Shown here: positions 9,212 through 19,882 of the stretch, one piece after another
Numbering within the stretch: position 1 is the first letter of the stretch
Layout of the letters: the number at the start of each line of letters is the position of its first letter
Origin: Irineochytrium annulatum
Taxonomy: Eukaryota > Chytridiomycota > Chytridiomycetes > Chytridiales > Chytridiaceae
Direction of reading: 5' to 3'
NCBI GenBank assembly: GCA_027600665.1
Contig: JADGJL010000284.1
Location: forward strand, 1 to 26,966
Length of the DNA: 26,966 bases
Notes under the pieces: generated by a model
Told to the model about the DNA's origin: nothing
Database searches by the model: none
Seen by the model: the letters and a program-made list of their open reading frames with translations, nothing else
Made by a program: the position numbers and the translations under genes

Positions 9212-12200
9212 TCATTTCTCCGCATCCGCCCGCAGGCACCAAGGTAGCTTCTTCTTCTTCTTGTTCAATTCAGCCAGCTTTAACTCCATCTCGGCGCGGG
9301 CGATTTCCGCCTCTGTCATCCTGCTGCGCGCCTCCTGCAACTCCCTCTTCCTTTGCTCTTCGACGGATTCCAGCACCGAGACCTTCTCCTGTAGCTCCGC
9401 GATCCGCTTCTTCGCTTTATCTCTGCTGTGGTCCAGCTTCACGACATGGCGCCGAAGTTCCTCCGTGTACTCCCGCGAAGTCATCGTCGAGACCCTCCGC
9501 ATCGTCATTAAGGTCTCGAGCGGGAACTTTAGCGGGCCGTGCTCGGCCGGCAATATTCCATGGTGCGGCACGAGATCGGTAAAGAACACCGACGGAAGGA
9601 AGTATTCCCTCTCCATGTCATCGTCCGAGAACGAGACTCGCTCGGGGTAGACGGACCCGTGCCGGCTCAGCCGTTGATCCGCCGGCCAGTCCCGTCCGTA
9701 TCGACTTGACCTCTTTCCATTGGTTTCTGGTGTCGACATGCCCCGCGTCGTCCGGTCGGCCGTGGTGACCGCTCGCTGCTGGCCACTTCCGAGGCCAGCC
9801 GCGGGCTGTGAAGTGGTTCGATTGCGCCTCTGGATGGATCCAGGCATCGACGTGTAGCGCGACAGCACCCCCGACCCGGCCTCCGACAGCGGCGTCGACT
9901 GAGGTGGGGTCGATACTGGGGAGGCGACAGCGGTAGAAGAGCTGTATGAGGTGCGGGAGCTAGGGCGTTCTAGGTCTTGTCGAATGGGTCTCCACGACAA
10001 AGCTTTTTTGCCCTCCCCGGTGACAACTCTTGTACTTTCTTGAATCTCGGATATACGCTCAGATTCCTCCTCGTCGTATGAAAGTTCCGACATTTCCTCA
10101 ATTGGCGTCAAATTGAAATCGTCAGTGTCTCTTGGGGGCGATGAAATGTCCCTTTCGTTGAAGGTCCGCCTTAGTCGATTAGGAGACATCGTCGGAACGG
10201 TTAGCATCGTGCGCAACTCCTCCACATCTTGCAGGAGAGCATCCCGTTGACCTGTCAAATCCTCCACCATTTCCTTTAGGCTTTGAAACTCCTCGACAAT
10301 GAACTCATATGATGGAATCGCCGTGTTAGAACTGCAGGCATAGGACACCAGAAGAGTATCCAGGCGCCGAACTTCCGAAGCCAGCTCGTCGCGTTGCTGA
10401 GTAATGGAGGTGAGTTTTGAGCGCAAGGCGCTCAGCTCCGTAGAGGTGGCAGCTGCTGCCGCGGCCTTCGAAATCGTGCTGTCGAAAGCACCATCTCGGG
10501 GCAACTCTCGGCTGGTGACAGCACGCGTCGGTGACACCACATTTTCACGCGTCGTTGCCTTTACATCCTGAAGTTGGGTCCGAAGTGCCTGCGATTCAGT
10601 ACGGTGATCTTCCAGCTGCCTCTCGAGCTCCGAGAGACGAATATGGGCCGCCGTTAACTCGGCCCGCATTGCATTAACGGTTGCAGCCTTCTCGTCGTGC
10701 GCCGTTTTAAGACTTCGCAGCGTGAAACCTGTGGAGCTTAACTCGTTGACCTTAGCCTCGTGATCTGCAGAGACCTCTTTCAGCCTTTTCATCAGGGCTT
10801 CAACATCGCTCTCCAGCTTGAGAATTGTCGCTTTCGATTTTTCGAGCTCGCCAGTGCGCGCATGCATCGAAATCTCCTTTTGCTTAAGCTGGTATACCTG
10901 GCTTTGCGACGATACGAGCGAAGCTTGAGCCTTCCAGGAATACAATTAGACAAATCGCGGTTTAAATGACTTACCGCCTCGAGCTCCTGCTTGACTTTCA
11001 AAAGCTCTAGACCCAAAGCTTCAACGTCAGTTGCTTTCTTGTCGTGTGCCGAGCTCATCTCCCTTAGTTGTGTTTTTGCCTCCTGGTGCATGGACCTCGC
11101 AGCAGCAATTTCGCCCATTAATCCAAATACGGTCTCCCCGTGACTGCTCTTCAAAGACTCGACCTCTTCAACGGAATCCCGTAGCCGGGTCTGATGAGAT
11201 GCCGACTCTTCTTCGAGCGCCGTCACCTTTGCCTTCAATTCAGCAACCGACGATGTTGCAGATTCGAGGCTGGCAGAAAGCTCCCCAACCCTTTGCCTAA
11301 GTGATTCCGAGGTAGCTTCAAGTTGCGATCGGCCTGCTTTCTCCATATCGAGCTCCCTCGCAAGTTTTGCAATCTGTTCCTGCAGATTTACCTTCTCGAC
11401 GTTTTGCTAAAGGGAAAGGTTTGGTATTAATAAATGGAAAGAAAGAAAAGCGCAAACGTACAGTGCCAACCGCATCCATCGTTCCCGAGAGCTGAGCCTC
11501 GAGAGACTCGGCCCTTAACGATTTCTCCTCATGAGCCACGGTTACGCTTCTCAGCCGCTTCTCCACGTCTGCATGGGAAGCATTAAGCGCTGAGAGCTTG
11601 TTCTGCGCCTCCTGATGGCTCGTCTTCAACTCCGCGAGCTCGACGGTCGCAGCCTCGGCCAGACTCCGATGTATCTCCACTTCGTCATATTTACTAGTGA
11701 GTAGCGTCCGAAAGTTTTCGATTTCGGCCTCGAGCACGGCCACCTTGTTCCTCAGCTCTTCGGACTGAGCAACGGCGGCATCATGGCGTTCCTGGGTTTC
11801 AGCAAGCGTTACGGACCTCATCGATACATCCTCGTGAGCCGCAGTCACATTCCGTAGCTTCAATTGGGTCTCTTCGTAAGCTGCCTTCATAACAGCGAGC
11901 TCAGCGGTCGCAGCCTCCGCAAGGCCCCGATGAGTCTCTACCTCCTGGTGCTTGCTGTTGAGTAAAGTCCGATGGCTCTCGAGATGCGACTCCAGCTTGT
12001 TCACTTTCTTCTTTAGCTCTTCGGCAACGGCGATGGCGGCGTCATGCTGTTCGCGTGTCTCGGTGAGCGCCACGGAGCTCATGGACACAACTTCGTGAGC
12101 CGCAGTCAAATCCCTCAGACTGTTTTGTGTCTCCGCATGCACCGTCTTCAATTGTGCAAGCTCAGCGGTTGCACTCGCGGCGACCTCCCGCAGCGCCTCA

Positions 12201-14976
12201 GCCTCCTGATGCTTGTTGCTGAGTAGCGTGCGATGCGTTTGAAGATCCGCCTCCAACGCATCAACCTTTTCCTGCAGCTCCAAGGAAAGAGCGACCGCGG
12301 CATCGTGAAGTGCTCGGGTCTCCGACACTGACCTGAGCGTCGTATCCTCATGAGCCGCTGACAAATCCTGCAGTTTCTGTTCGATGTCTGCATGCGCGGC
12401 GTTCAGGGTCGTTAGGCTGCGGTGCGCGTCATCATGGCTTGTCTTTAAACTCGCAAGTTCAACAGTTGCGGTCTCCGCAATACCCCGGTGCGTTTCAAGC
12501 TCTTGCTGTTTCTCGGTCAAAAGCTTACGGTGGCTGGCGAGGTCCGTCTCGAGGACGACGATCTTCTTCTCTAACTCCTCTGAAAGAGCGAGGGCCTCCG
12601 AGGAGGTTGCCATCTCCGTCCGAAGCAAGTCTAAAGATGCTTCCAGCTCAAAGCGAACTGCTTTCTCGTTCTCGAGATCTTCTTCGAGGTTTGCGATGCG
12701 CTCCTGGAGGGTCGCCTTCTCCGTGGTGTGCTGAGCAAAGAAATAGAAGAGCGTTAGCGACGCATAAAATTCAAGCATAAGCTTACAGCGTTAAGAGCAT
12801 CCACAGCTCCCGAAAGCTGAGCCTCAAGGGCCTCAGACCTTAACGACTTCTCCTCGTGCGCGATGGTGAGACTTCTCAACCTTTTCTCAACGTCGGCGTG
12901 CGCGTCGGTAAGCCTCGTTAGCTTACTCTGAGCCTCCCCGTGACTCATTTTCAAGTCGCCAAGCTCAGCAACTGCTGACTCTGCGAGGACGCGATGCGTG
13001 TCCACTTCCTCGTTCTTGAAATCAAGCAATGTGCGATGGCTGTGGAGTTCCGCCTCAAGGGCGGCCACCTTTCTCCGCAACTCCTCCGAGTGCACGACGG
13101 CTGCGTCATGCTGCTGTTGCGTTTCGGCAAGGACCAAGCCAGTATCTCGGAGATCAACTGCTGCCTTCGTAGACGTTGCCAGCTCGGCCTCTAGCGCGGC
13201 CACGCGCTCTTTAAGTGCCTCGGCCAGATTGGAGGCGGAGTCGCGTTGCTCGCGGACCTCGGCCAACTGAGCCTCAACCCCTTTTATCTCCGAAGCAGCC
13301 GCGGCAATGCGATCTTCAAGACCCTTCTTCTCGTCCTCGGCCTGGACACGCTCGTTAGGCGTAAGCAAGATCTTGGCAGCCTACCATTTTCATTTCATCC
13401 AAAGCAGCCGTCAGTTGGGCCTCCAGGGACTCGGCTCGTAGACATTTCTCCTCAAACGCTGTCTTTAAATCCGCCAGCTCGTCCACCGTGACATGGTAGT
13501 GAGATCTGATCGACGCAACTTCCGCGTGTGTATGCTTTAACCTCTTCGATTCTTCGGCGGCTACTGCAAGCTGAGACGCGAGAACTTCCTTCTCGAGCTC
13601 TAGCGCGGCCACCTGAGTCTTCAAAGCTGCCGACTCGGCCGCAAGGAGCTGCAGCTCGTTTTGGTAATCATCGGCAGCTTGGCTTAGGTCCGCTATTTTT
13701 GTCCGCAGATCCGATCGCTCTTCTTCCATCTACAATTAAATTAGCCGTGTTACATAGATTATTTCCTTCAGTCTATTCTGACAAACCTTCTTCAAGTCGA
13801 CTCGCATTGTCGCCGCCTCGGTGTGCTTCTCTTCATGCCTCAACTCCAGCTCTCGGGCCCTCCCCTCAACTTCCCCGTGCCGCTCCTTCCACTCGTTTTC
13901 CCTCGCCCGCATCTCCTCCATCTCCCGCTCGCATTCGGCGACCCTACTTCTGAGAATACTCTCCTCCTCCTCATGCCTTTTCTCAATCTCGACCGCCGCC
14001 CTGGCAATCTCTCCAGCCTCCCTTGCCTGGTCATCCAGCTCATCCATGTGAGCCCGAAGGAGCTCGAGCTCCCTCGATCGCTCCATGCGCTCACCCTCCC
14101 TCTCAGCGTTAACAAGTTCAACGAGCTCCTCAAGCTCGCCAACCCGCGTTCGAAGCTGCTCCCGCTCACCCTCAAGCGCGAGCAGAAGCGTCTCATGATG
14201 GCGCTGAACCGCGTTTAGACGGCTGTTTAGCTCCGCGTGGGTGCCAGCATGCGACGCCGAAAGCTCTCTTAACTCCGACGTGTGGCGTTCCACCATACGC
14301 GCCTTCTCCTCAACGTGGCCATCCACGACCCGGGAAAGCTCGTCGCTCCTCGCAGCCGCCGCCTCGTGAGCGCCCTCAAGCTCCTTGATTTTCCGCCGCA
14401 GCACCTCCACTTCCTTCGCCAAAGCCTCCGCCTTCGCCAAAGCGGCCTCCATCTCTGTGGCAGTGTGATGACGGCTGGCCGTGTCCAGGAGCTGCGCCTT
14501 AAGGTCCGAGATATTCCGGATGCGGGCGCGTAAATTCTGAACCTCAACGCGAAGCTGGGCCTTCTCCTCATCCTCGCCCTCCTCCTTCACGACGTCCCCA
14601 ATCGATCGGGCGGATATAGTAGGCGTCGTCGGCCCACTGCCCGGCAACGGATCGCGCGTTGACAGAAGCTCGGCCTCAAGAGCACGCTTCGCCTGCTCCA
14701 CGTCCGCCACCTTGGCTTCAGTATCGGTTATGGTCGCCTGCAGGCGCTTCACCTCCTCACGTAGGCGAGTGACTTCCTCAGCATCCACCAGGTCGCGAGC
14801 AATCGACATAGACGGTGAGGCGACTGCCAGCGTCGTCGCGTCGCTTTGAATAGACAAGGTACCAGTATTCTGCAATGAGGAAGTTAACGCCAATCATTGT
14901 GTTGAAGAAGCTCCGTCGTCACCCACTTGCTCGTGTGTCTCGCTGAAAGCATCCTTCTTCGCGACCTTGTCGGCAT
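9212..14976 (-). CDS. Giant coiled-coil protein, possibly the C-terminal half of the adjacent kinesin
   Basis: Exons are 14976-14923 (or 14989-14927 if fused to the kinesin), 14869-13787, 13729-13385, 13341-12787, 12730-11462, 11406-10975 and 10930-9212. Every exon is a whole number of codons and every intron is phase 0 and 43-57 nt, giving about 1,818 aa. Nearly all of it is heptad-rich Glu/Lys/Leu/Ala coiled coil. It includes a tandem module of 87 residues in the 12730-11462 exon, and exon ends carrying EKSLRAESLEAQL. About residues 1360-1650 are less helical and Ser/Thr/Pro-rich (RRNRTTSQP, STPPQSTPLS), followed by more coiled coil ending in a basic KKKKK stretch. No transmembrane segment is seen. 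The first exon is the weak point: an ATG at 14976 gives an Arg/Ser-rich start (MPTRSRRRMLS) using a GTGACG donor. A structural, cytoskeletal or cargo-tether role is likely. Confidence 0.75.
11462..13098 (-). repeat. Tandem coiled-coil modules (87-104 aa) spread over two exons
   Basis: Module boundaries in transcription order are 13098-12787 (104 aa), then, after an intron and a 46-residue spacer, 12592-12296 (99 aa), 12295-12035 (87 aa), 12034-11774 (87 aa) and 11773-11462 (104 aa). Each begins near (S/A)EEL(R/K)xKVxxLE, continues with SHRTLLxxKxxEVETHR and AELAxLK, and ends in HDAA or, in the two 104-aa forms, in EKSLR(A/S)E(S/A)LEAQLSG. The 87-residue period is twelve heptads plus three residues. 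Confidence 0.85.
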
Positions 14977-15310
14977 TCTCGACTCCGATCTGTTCAGTAG
15001 AGAGCGAACAAAGATGTCGGCGTGGGCGTGGTGTTGGTTGAAGGGAATTTATTGGCGCCCAAATGAACGGCGGCGGGTTGTTGTCGAGGGTTACCAAAAG
15101 CGATGCGGGGGAGAAGAAGTGAATGAACGAGGTCAGTTAAATAAGGGTATTGCAAGATATTAGATAAATAGGAGGCGCTCAAAGAAATCCGAATAAGTCA
15201 AACAACGCAGTTGCTCCCCATCCGGAGGCGAAACATAACCTCCACGTCGCAACGGTTTAAACGCGGAAGGAGAAATAGGAACGGGTGATTCGAGGAGAAC
15301 ACAAACAATT
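14977..15310 (-). other. Short intergenic region or a large intron joining kinesin and coiled-coil gene
   Basis: Under the two-gene model this is the kinesin terminator plus the promoter and 5' leader of the coiled-coil gene. A C/T-rich stretch on the minus strand near 15095-15130 would fit a leader. Under the fusion model, bases 15343-14990 are one 354-nt intron (donor AAG/GTAATG, acceptor CTGAACAG) between whole-codon exons, much longer than the other introns here. The AT-rich tract at about 15130-15180 fits either reading. Confidence 0.4.
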
Positions 15311-18300
15311 TTATCGAAGGAAGATGGGCCCAGGATGCATTACCTTAACGTCTGCGGCCACAACCCCGGCCCCCTCCTCCAACCTCCTCTTCCTCAACTC
15401 TCTAGCCATCGCCCTGCACCGCTCCCTCAAGCTTTTATTCTCCTCCCTTAGCTTCCGCCCGCTGTCCTCCTCCTCCTCGAGCGCTTTCTCCGTTTCCGCC
15501 AAACTATCCCGATCGGCCCACCCGAAGCGGCCCATAATGGACGCAAAACCTCCGCCGCTTGAGTTCCTCTTGCTGCTCGAGGAGTACGACGACGACGCGA
15601 TGCTTGGCGGGCGGTTGGGGCGGAGGACGTCCGCCTCCAAGTCGTCCGCCGGGTCGTCGGCCAGGAGGCTCGCGAGGCGGGCCTCAGCCGCCTCTGCCCG
15701 GGCCTGAAGTGCCACGAGCGTCGGGTCCGGCGAGTGGAGGTGCACCTGGGGCGAGCCGTGGGGGGCACCCGTGCTGGAGGCGGTCGACGCGCGCCTCGCG
15801 GCGACAGATGGGTCTGACGAGTGTAGGTGAGACTGCGGGGAACCGTGGGGGGCGGGGGTGGTGGCGCCATGCTGGGATGAGATGGATGCGGAGTCAAGAT
15901 TCATGAGGGAAGAGCGGCGAGTAGGCGTGGCCGGCATGGCCACACGCGGGACTGGAGTCGGCTGTGAGATATCAAGCGGTTCCGTCGGTGGCTCGGCCGT
16001 GGAGATTGCGAGGTCTCGCGATGTGGTATTCGGCTCCTCGTCTGTCGCAACTTCGGCGTCCACGTAAGACGGGCGCCCCTCCGAATGGAGCGAATCCAAC
16101 CGCGCCTTCATTGCGTCCCTCTCGGCTTCCAGCTCCGCAACGCGCCTCATCGACATCGTGACCTCGATCGTCAGCCGCTCGACCATGTCGTGGCCGTGCG
16201 GGAGCGAGCCGGCGAGCGATTCGGGCGGAGTGGACTCCTCAGGGATAATGTCAAGGGGGCCAACGACGGGCTGTGCATGCGGCGATCCCGGTGTCGATAT
16301 GGGCGGTGTGACGCCGTGAAAAGCACCCGCCTTGGCGGACGCAAGCGCGGCAGCGTGCTCCTCCGTCAAGACACCGTTGTGAGCCTCAAGCTCCAACGAT
16401 CTAAACTCGGCCGCCTCAAAAGCCTCCTTCCACCGGGCGCACTCCTCCTCGAGGGTGCTGATCCTCGTGAGCGACTCTGCACCAGTATTGTTGGCCAGCC
16501 TAGCCTCCAGGTCTGCCAGCATCGCCTCCCTCCGTACCTCCTCCTCTTTTGCGTCATGCAACGAAGCCTCAAGCCTCTCCACCTGCGACGCCAAAGCATC
16601 CCGCTTCGCCAGCTGCGCCTCCAGCCCCGCGATGTACTCGTCCGCGCCGGCATAGTATTCCTCCCGCTGCGCGACCGTCCTCTCCAATTCTGCGGCCCGC
16701 GCCCTGGCGTCGGCCAGCTCGCCGGTGAGGCCAGCGACGGCCTCGCGGAGGTCAGCAGCCTGCGCCTCGCCGAGCTCGACGGCAGCCTCATGCCGCTCGC
16801 TCGTGTGCCGGATCGCCTCAAGCTGGCGGAGGTAGTCCTGCGCTGCGGACGTAACCTCGCGGAGATCAAACCTTAGGCGACGAATGAGACGCTCTTGCTC
16901 TTCCGCCAGTGCCTGGTGGGCCGGGTCGGCGGCCATAACGCCGGGAGGGGTGAGGCGGTCGAGGGCGCGGGGGAGGCCGGTGGCGGGGAAGCGGGAGGCG
17001 CGCTTCTTCTTCGCGACGGGGATGCGGGATGAATTGCCGAGAGTCGAATCGGTCTCAAGGTGTGAAGACGCCCCTGTGGCCGAGCTGGTGACGGACTCGG
17101 TGTCGGAAAAGATGTCAGGGTTCTCGGACGGGACGGGAGATGAGGTGCCAAGGAGCTTCAGTGTGGCTTCGGATTGAATAAAGGCCAGCTGGCAGCGTGT
17201 TGGTCAATCATTAGTTCAGCCGTAACCCGTATGTGTAGTTGACCATACCTCGTTTGCGAGATAATCCCGGTGAGCCTGCAGCCTCAAGTTCTCCTCCTTC
17301 CGCTCCTCCACGCTCCTCCGCAGCATCTGATTCTCCTTAAGAAGCAGCTCCGCCTCCGCAGACGGCTTCGGAAAGGCTTGGGTGGTTTCTATGATGTTCC
17401 CAACCGCCGGCGGGGTCGGCGACATCGGTTCGGCCTGTCCCGCCTTGAGCTGCTTGTTCTCCTCCCTCAGCCGGTGAATGACCTCCTTAAGATGCGCGAC
17501 CTCATCCTCCCCGAACATCTCCTTAGTCAACGACGTCAAATTCCGGACCTTGTGGGCCCTGTTCGCGTACTTGAGCGTGTTGAGCGTCTCGGGCAGGTCG
17601 CTCTCCGTCGGCGAAATGCACGCAATCATGAGCGTGTTGCTGTTCCCGCCAAGACTGTCCTGAAGCAGGCGCGTGAGTTTAGAGTCGCGATACGGGATGT
17701 GCGTCGTCCGGCCAGAGTCGTCCCCGAGCGCCGAGATGACGTTGCCCAGCGCCAGGAGGCCCGAGTTGATGTAGATGCCCTCCCGCTGCCTCGCGCCCAC
17801 GTTTCCCGTCCGCTGCATGCGCTCGGACCCGGCGAGGTCGACGAAGTGGAGCCGCGAGTGGAGGTTGATGACCGAATCCGGCGCGCCGTTGGGGGACAAA
17901 CGGCGCTCCTGGACGAGCGTGAGGGAGAAGATGGCGTGGGAGCGGGACGAGGAGGCGTTCATTTCGGTTGCCGAAGTCTGGCGATGTTCAAGCCCGCCGA
18001 GGAAGAGTTGCAGGGCGTCATCGGCGGAGCGAAGGCGGACAGTCTGAGAGCCCGTGAGACGGATGGCGCCGCTCTTGTCCTCCTGGATGACGATCGGAGT
18101 TCGGTGGCCGGCGTGGAAGGGTTGGGGGGAGGTGACGAGGAGGTCAATGAGGTCTTCGTTGTAGACCTCGAGAAATGTGGCGGAGAGGGTGGTGGTGGTG
18201 TCAACGTCGGCGCGCGAGGCGAGATCGTTAAAGATGTCCTTGATGGCGCGGGAAATGATGCCTGTCATCACACCAGCTTGTCGTTAGTACCGTCGATCAA

Positions 18301-18809
18301 CCATCCAACAATCAGTACACACCTTCCGCGCTATCATCCGCATCTCCATCCTTCACAACGCCATCCCTCGAGCTCCCCATAGTGTAAGTCTTTCCACTGC
18401 CTGTCTGGCCATAAGCCATGATCGTGACGTTAAACCCCTCCAAGAACCTCCCAACGAGCGCCCTAACGGACTTCTCATACACCTCCCTCTGCGTATCGAG
18501 GCCAGCGAAGACCCGATCGTACGTGAACCGCTTCCTCCCATCCACGACGACCTGCCTCGGTCCCGCCGCGACGGCCCCGGGGTCCGGTTCTGGATGATCG
18601 ACGTCGTCGGCTACGGGCACGACTTGGACAACCTCCCTCGCGCCTCTTGTGTTGGACTGGCGGTCCCGGTCAGAGACAGGCCGAATGCGGAGTGCGACCT
18701 TGACAGCGGTCGTGGTTGGCGGGGTTGGTGCAGGCATGTGGGAGGAGGGATGGGGGGATGGTGATGGATGCGGGACGGGACCCGGTGATGGCGACGGCGT
18801 CGAGGCCAT
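15311..18809 (-). CDS. Kinesin with N-terminal motor domain, kinesin-4-like
   Basis: Exons are 18809-18323, 18261-17249 and 17188-15311, giving 1,125 aa. If the third exon is spliced at 15344 the protein continues into the coiled-coil gene. The ATG at 18809 has a strong context (ACCATGGCC). After a Pro/Ser-rich leader of about 35 residues, the ATP-driven microtubule motor runs to about residue 403. It carries the P-loop GQTGSGKT (134-141), switch I NASSSRSH (264-271), switch II DLAGSER (304-310) and HIPYRDSKLTRLLQDSLGG (350-368). The run through LMIACISP and LNTLKYANRA most resembles KIF4/KIF21. A neck helix follows, then coiled coil broken by Ser/Thr/Pro-rich linkers. The intron inside the motor has a perfect TACTAAC branch site. 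All nucleotide-contact motifs are intact, so an active plus-end-type motor is expected. Subfamily assignment by eye is tentative. Confidence 0.93.
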
Positions 18810-18962
18810 GGTTCGGGGGTGCGGGGACGGCCGGTGTCCGGTGGGAGGCCTCGGCGACGCTTTGCAAAGGTGAAACTGAAGAACAGCCAATCGATGCAGG
18901 ACTAACAGAACAAGTATCTAACTCAAGTTGTTGAGCTCGGAAGAAATTACAGAATCATAAAA

Positions 18963-19337
18963 TCATATCGCTGACTGGTTAAAATAGAAAAAAAATTTCG
19001 CTAAGAGATCAGGCGGCTGTCGCTCAACTTCGGGCAGCACGTCCGCAAGGACGACCACGTCCGCCTCCGTCGCCTCCCGACCCGCAAACGACGCGATTCC
19101 GACCGACACTTTTATCGGCTCCGGCCGGCCCTTCATCGTTACTTTAGTCCGCTTCAGCGTTATCTCTCTCTCTATGCGATGCCGCACCATGACACCCTCC
19201 CACTTCCCTCCGGGTTCACGGCCTTCACGCTTACGTCCTTGCTCGGCGCCTTGCCTTAACATCGTAATCGACGCGCTCACCATCCCGCCGGCCCGTTCAC
19301 CGTTTGCGGTCTCCCACAGCATCGCCAGCCTTCTCAT
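18963..19337 (-). pseudogene. Decayed 3' fragment of a third arrestin-like gene
   Basis: The translated segment matches the last about 110 residues of paralogs A and B. RHRIEREITLKRTKVTMKG corresponds to THKVRVTLKRSKFNWKG of B, and an upstream piece (MVSASITMLRQ) matches their penultimate strand. Between these two blocks the open frame reads unrelated Arg/Gly/Glu-rich residues. The +1 frame of the same bases gives APSKDVSVKAVNPEG, matching APGRDVMEKVVNPDG of paralog A. This indicates one extra base near 19240 and one missing base near 19205, which restore the frame. No homologous sequence is found upstream to about 19700, so the N-domain and most of the C-domain are missing. A short functional gene cannot be excluded, but a truncated, frameshifted relic is the simplest reading. 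Confidence 0.75.
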
Positions 19338-19882
19338 TATTAACTTGTTGAGTCGAAGTCAGGGAGATCAGGGATCGGGCACGGACGGTCTAATCGAAGT
19401 CAGGGAGAGACATGGCAGACTTGGAAGGGTAAAGTCGTCGATGTGGCTTTGTCCAAATCGTTCAAGCAATTGTTACACCAGCACTCAAGCCACCTGTACG
19501 GCTCATCTACCAAATGATACAGCGGATGGACGTCAAGCCACCATCTGCCAACTGCATACCACGATCATGAAGGAACTCCAGGATTGTAATCGAGAGATGA
19601 CGGCATTACATGCTCCCCCCGCATCTCGCTCATCCAAGGTGGGCATCCGAAAAATTGCGCGGTGGGGTACCATTTACACTTGAAAAGCTATTGCCATATG
19701 TATCGACCCAAAAAACTGATCATTCACATTCACAACTACTTTAATTTACTGCACGAATCATTTTTGCAAGTTCGCACGCACCGCAGAATAAACAGCATAC
19801 AAGAAAAAGAAATAAAAAATACATATGTATCAGGAAAGGGAACGCCTCAAAGGAGAAACACCACGATTGCAGGGCCTGTCCT
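19338..19882. other. Intergenic region upstream of the arrestin relic and downstream of RPA2
   Basis: The right part should contain the RPA2 3' UTR. I searched the minus strand for the missing front of the arrestin-like relic and found none. A 15-bp direct repeat (TCGAAGTCAGGGAGA) occurs at 19353-19367 and 19394-19408. The + strand ORF covering 19174-19683 overlaps the relic and has no recognisable content. Confidence 0.45.

Noticed and set aside
14809..14893. Start of the coiled-coil gene at the internal ATG 14809
   Set aside because: Protein-like sequence continues upstream to a good acceptor at 14870, so an upstream exon is more likely, although this start cannot be excluded.
15448..16876. 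Long ORFs on both strands over the kinesin tail
   Set aside because: They are mirror frames of the high-GC coiled-coil exon; the composition is low-complexity Arg/Pro/Ser.
19353..19408. 15-bp direct repeat as a transposon target-site duplication
   Set aside because: The two copies are only 41 bp apart with no element between them, so a local duplication is simpler.
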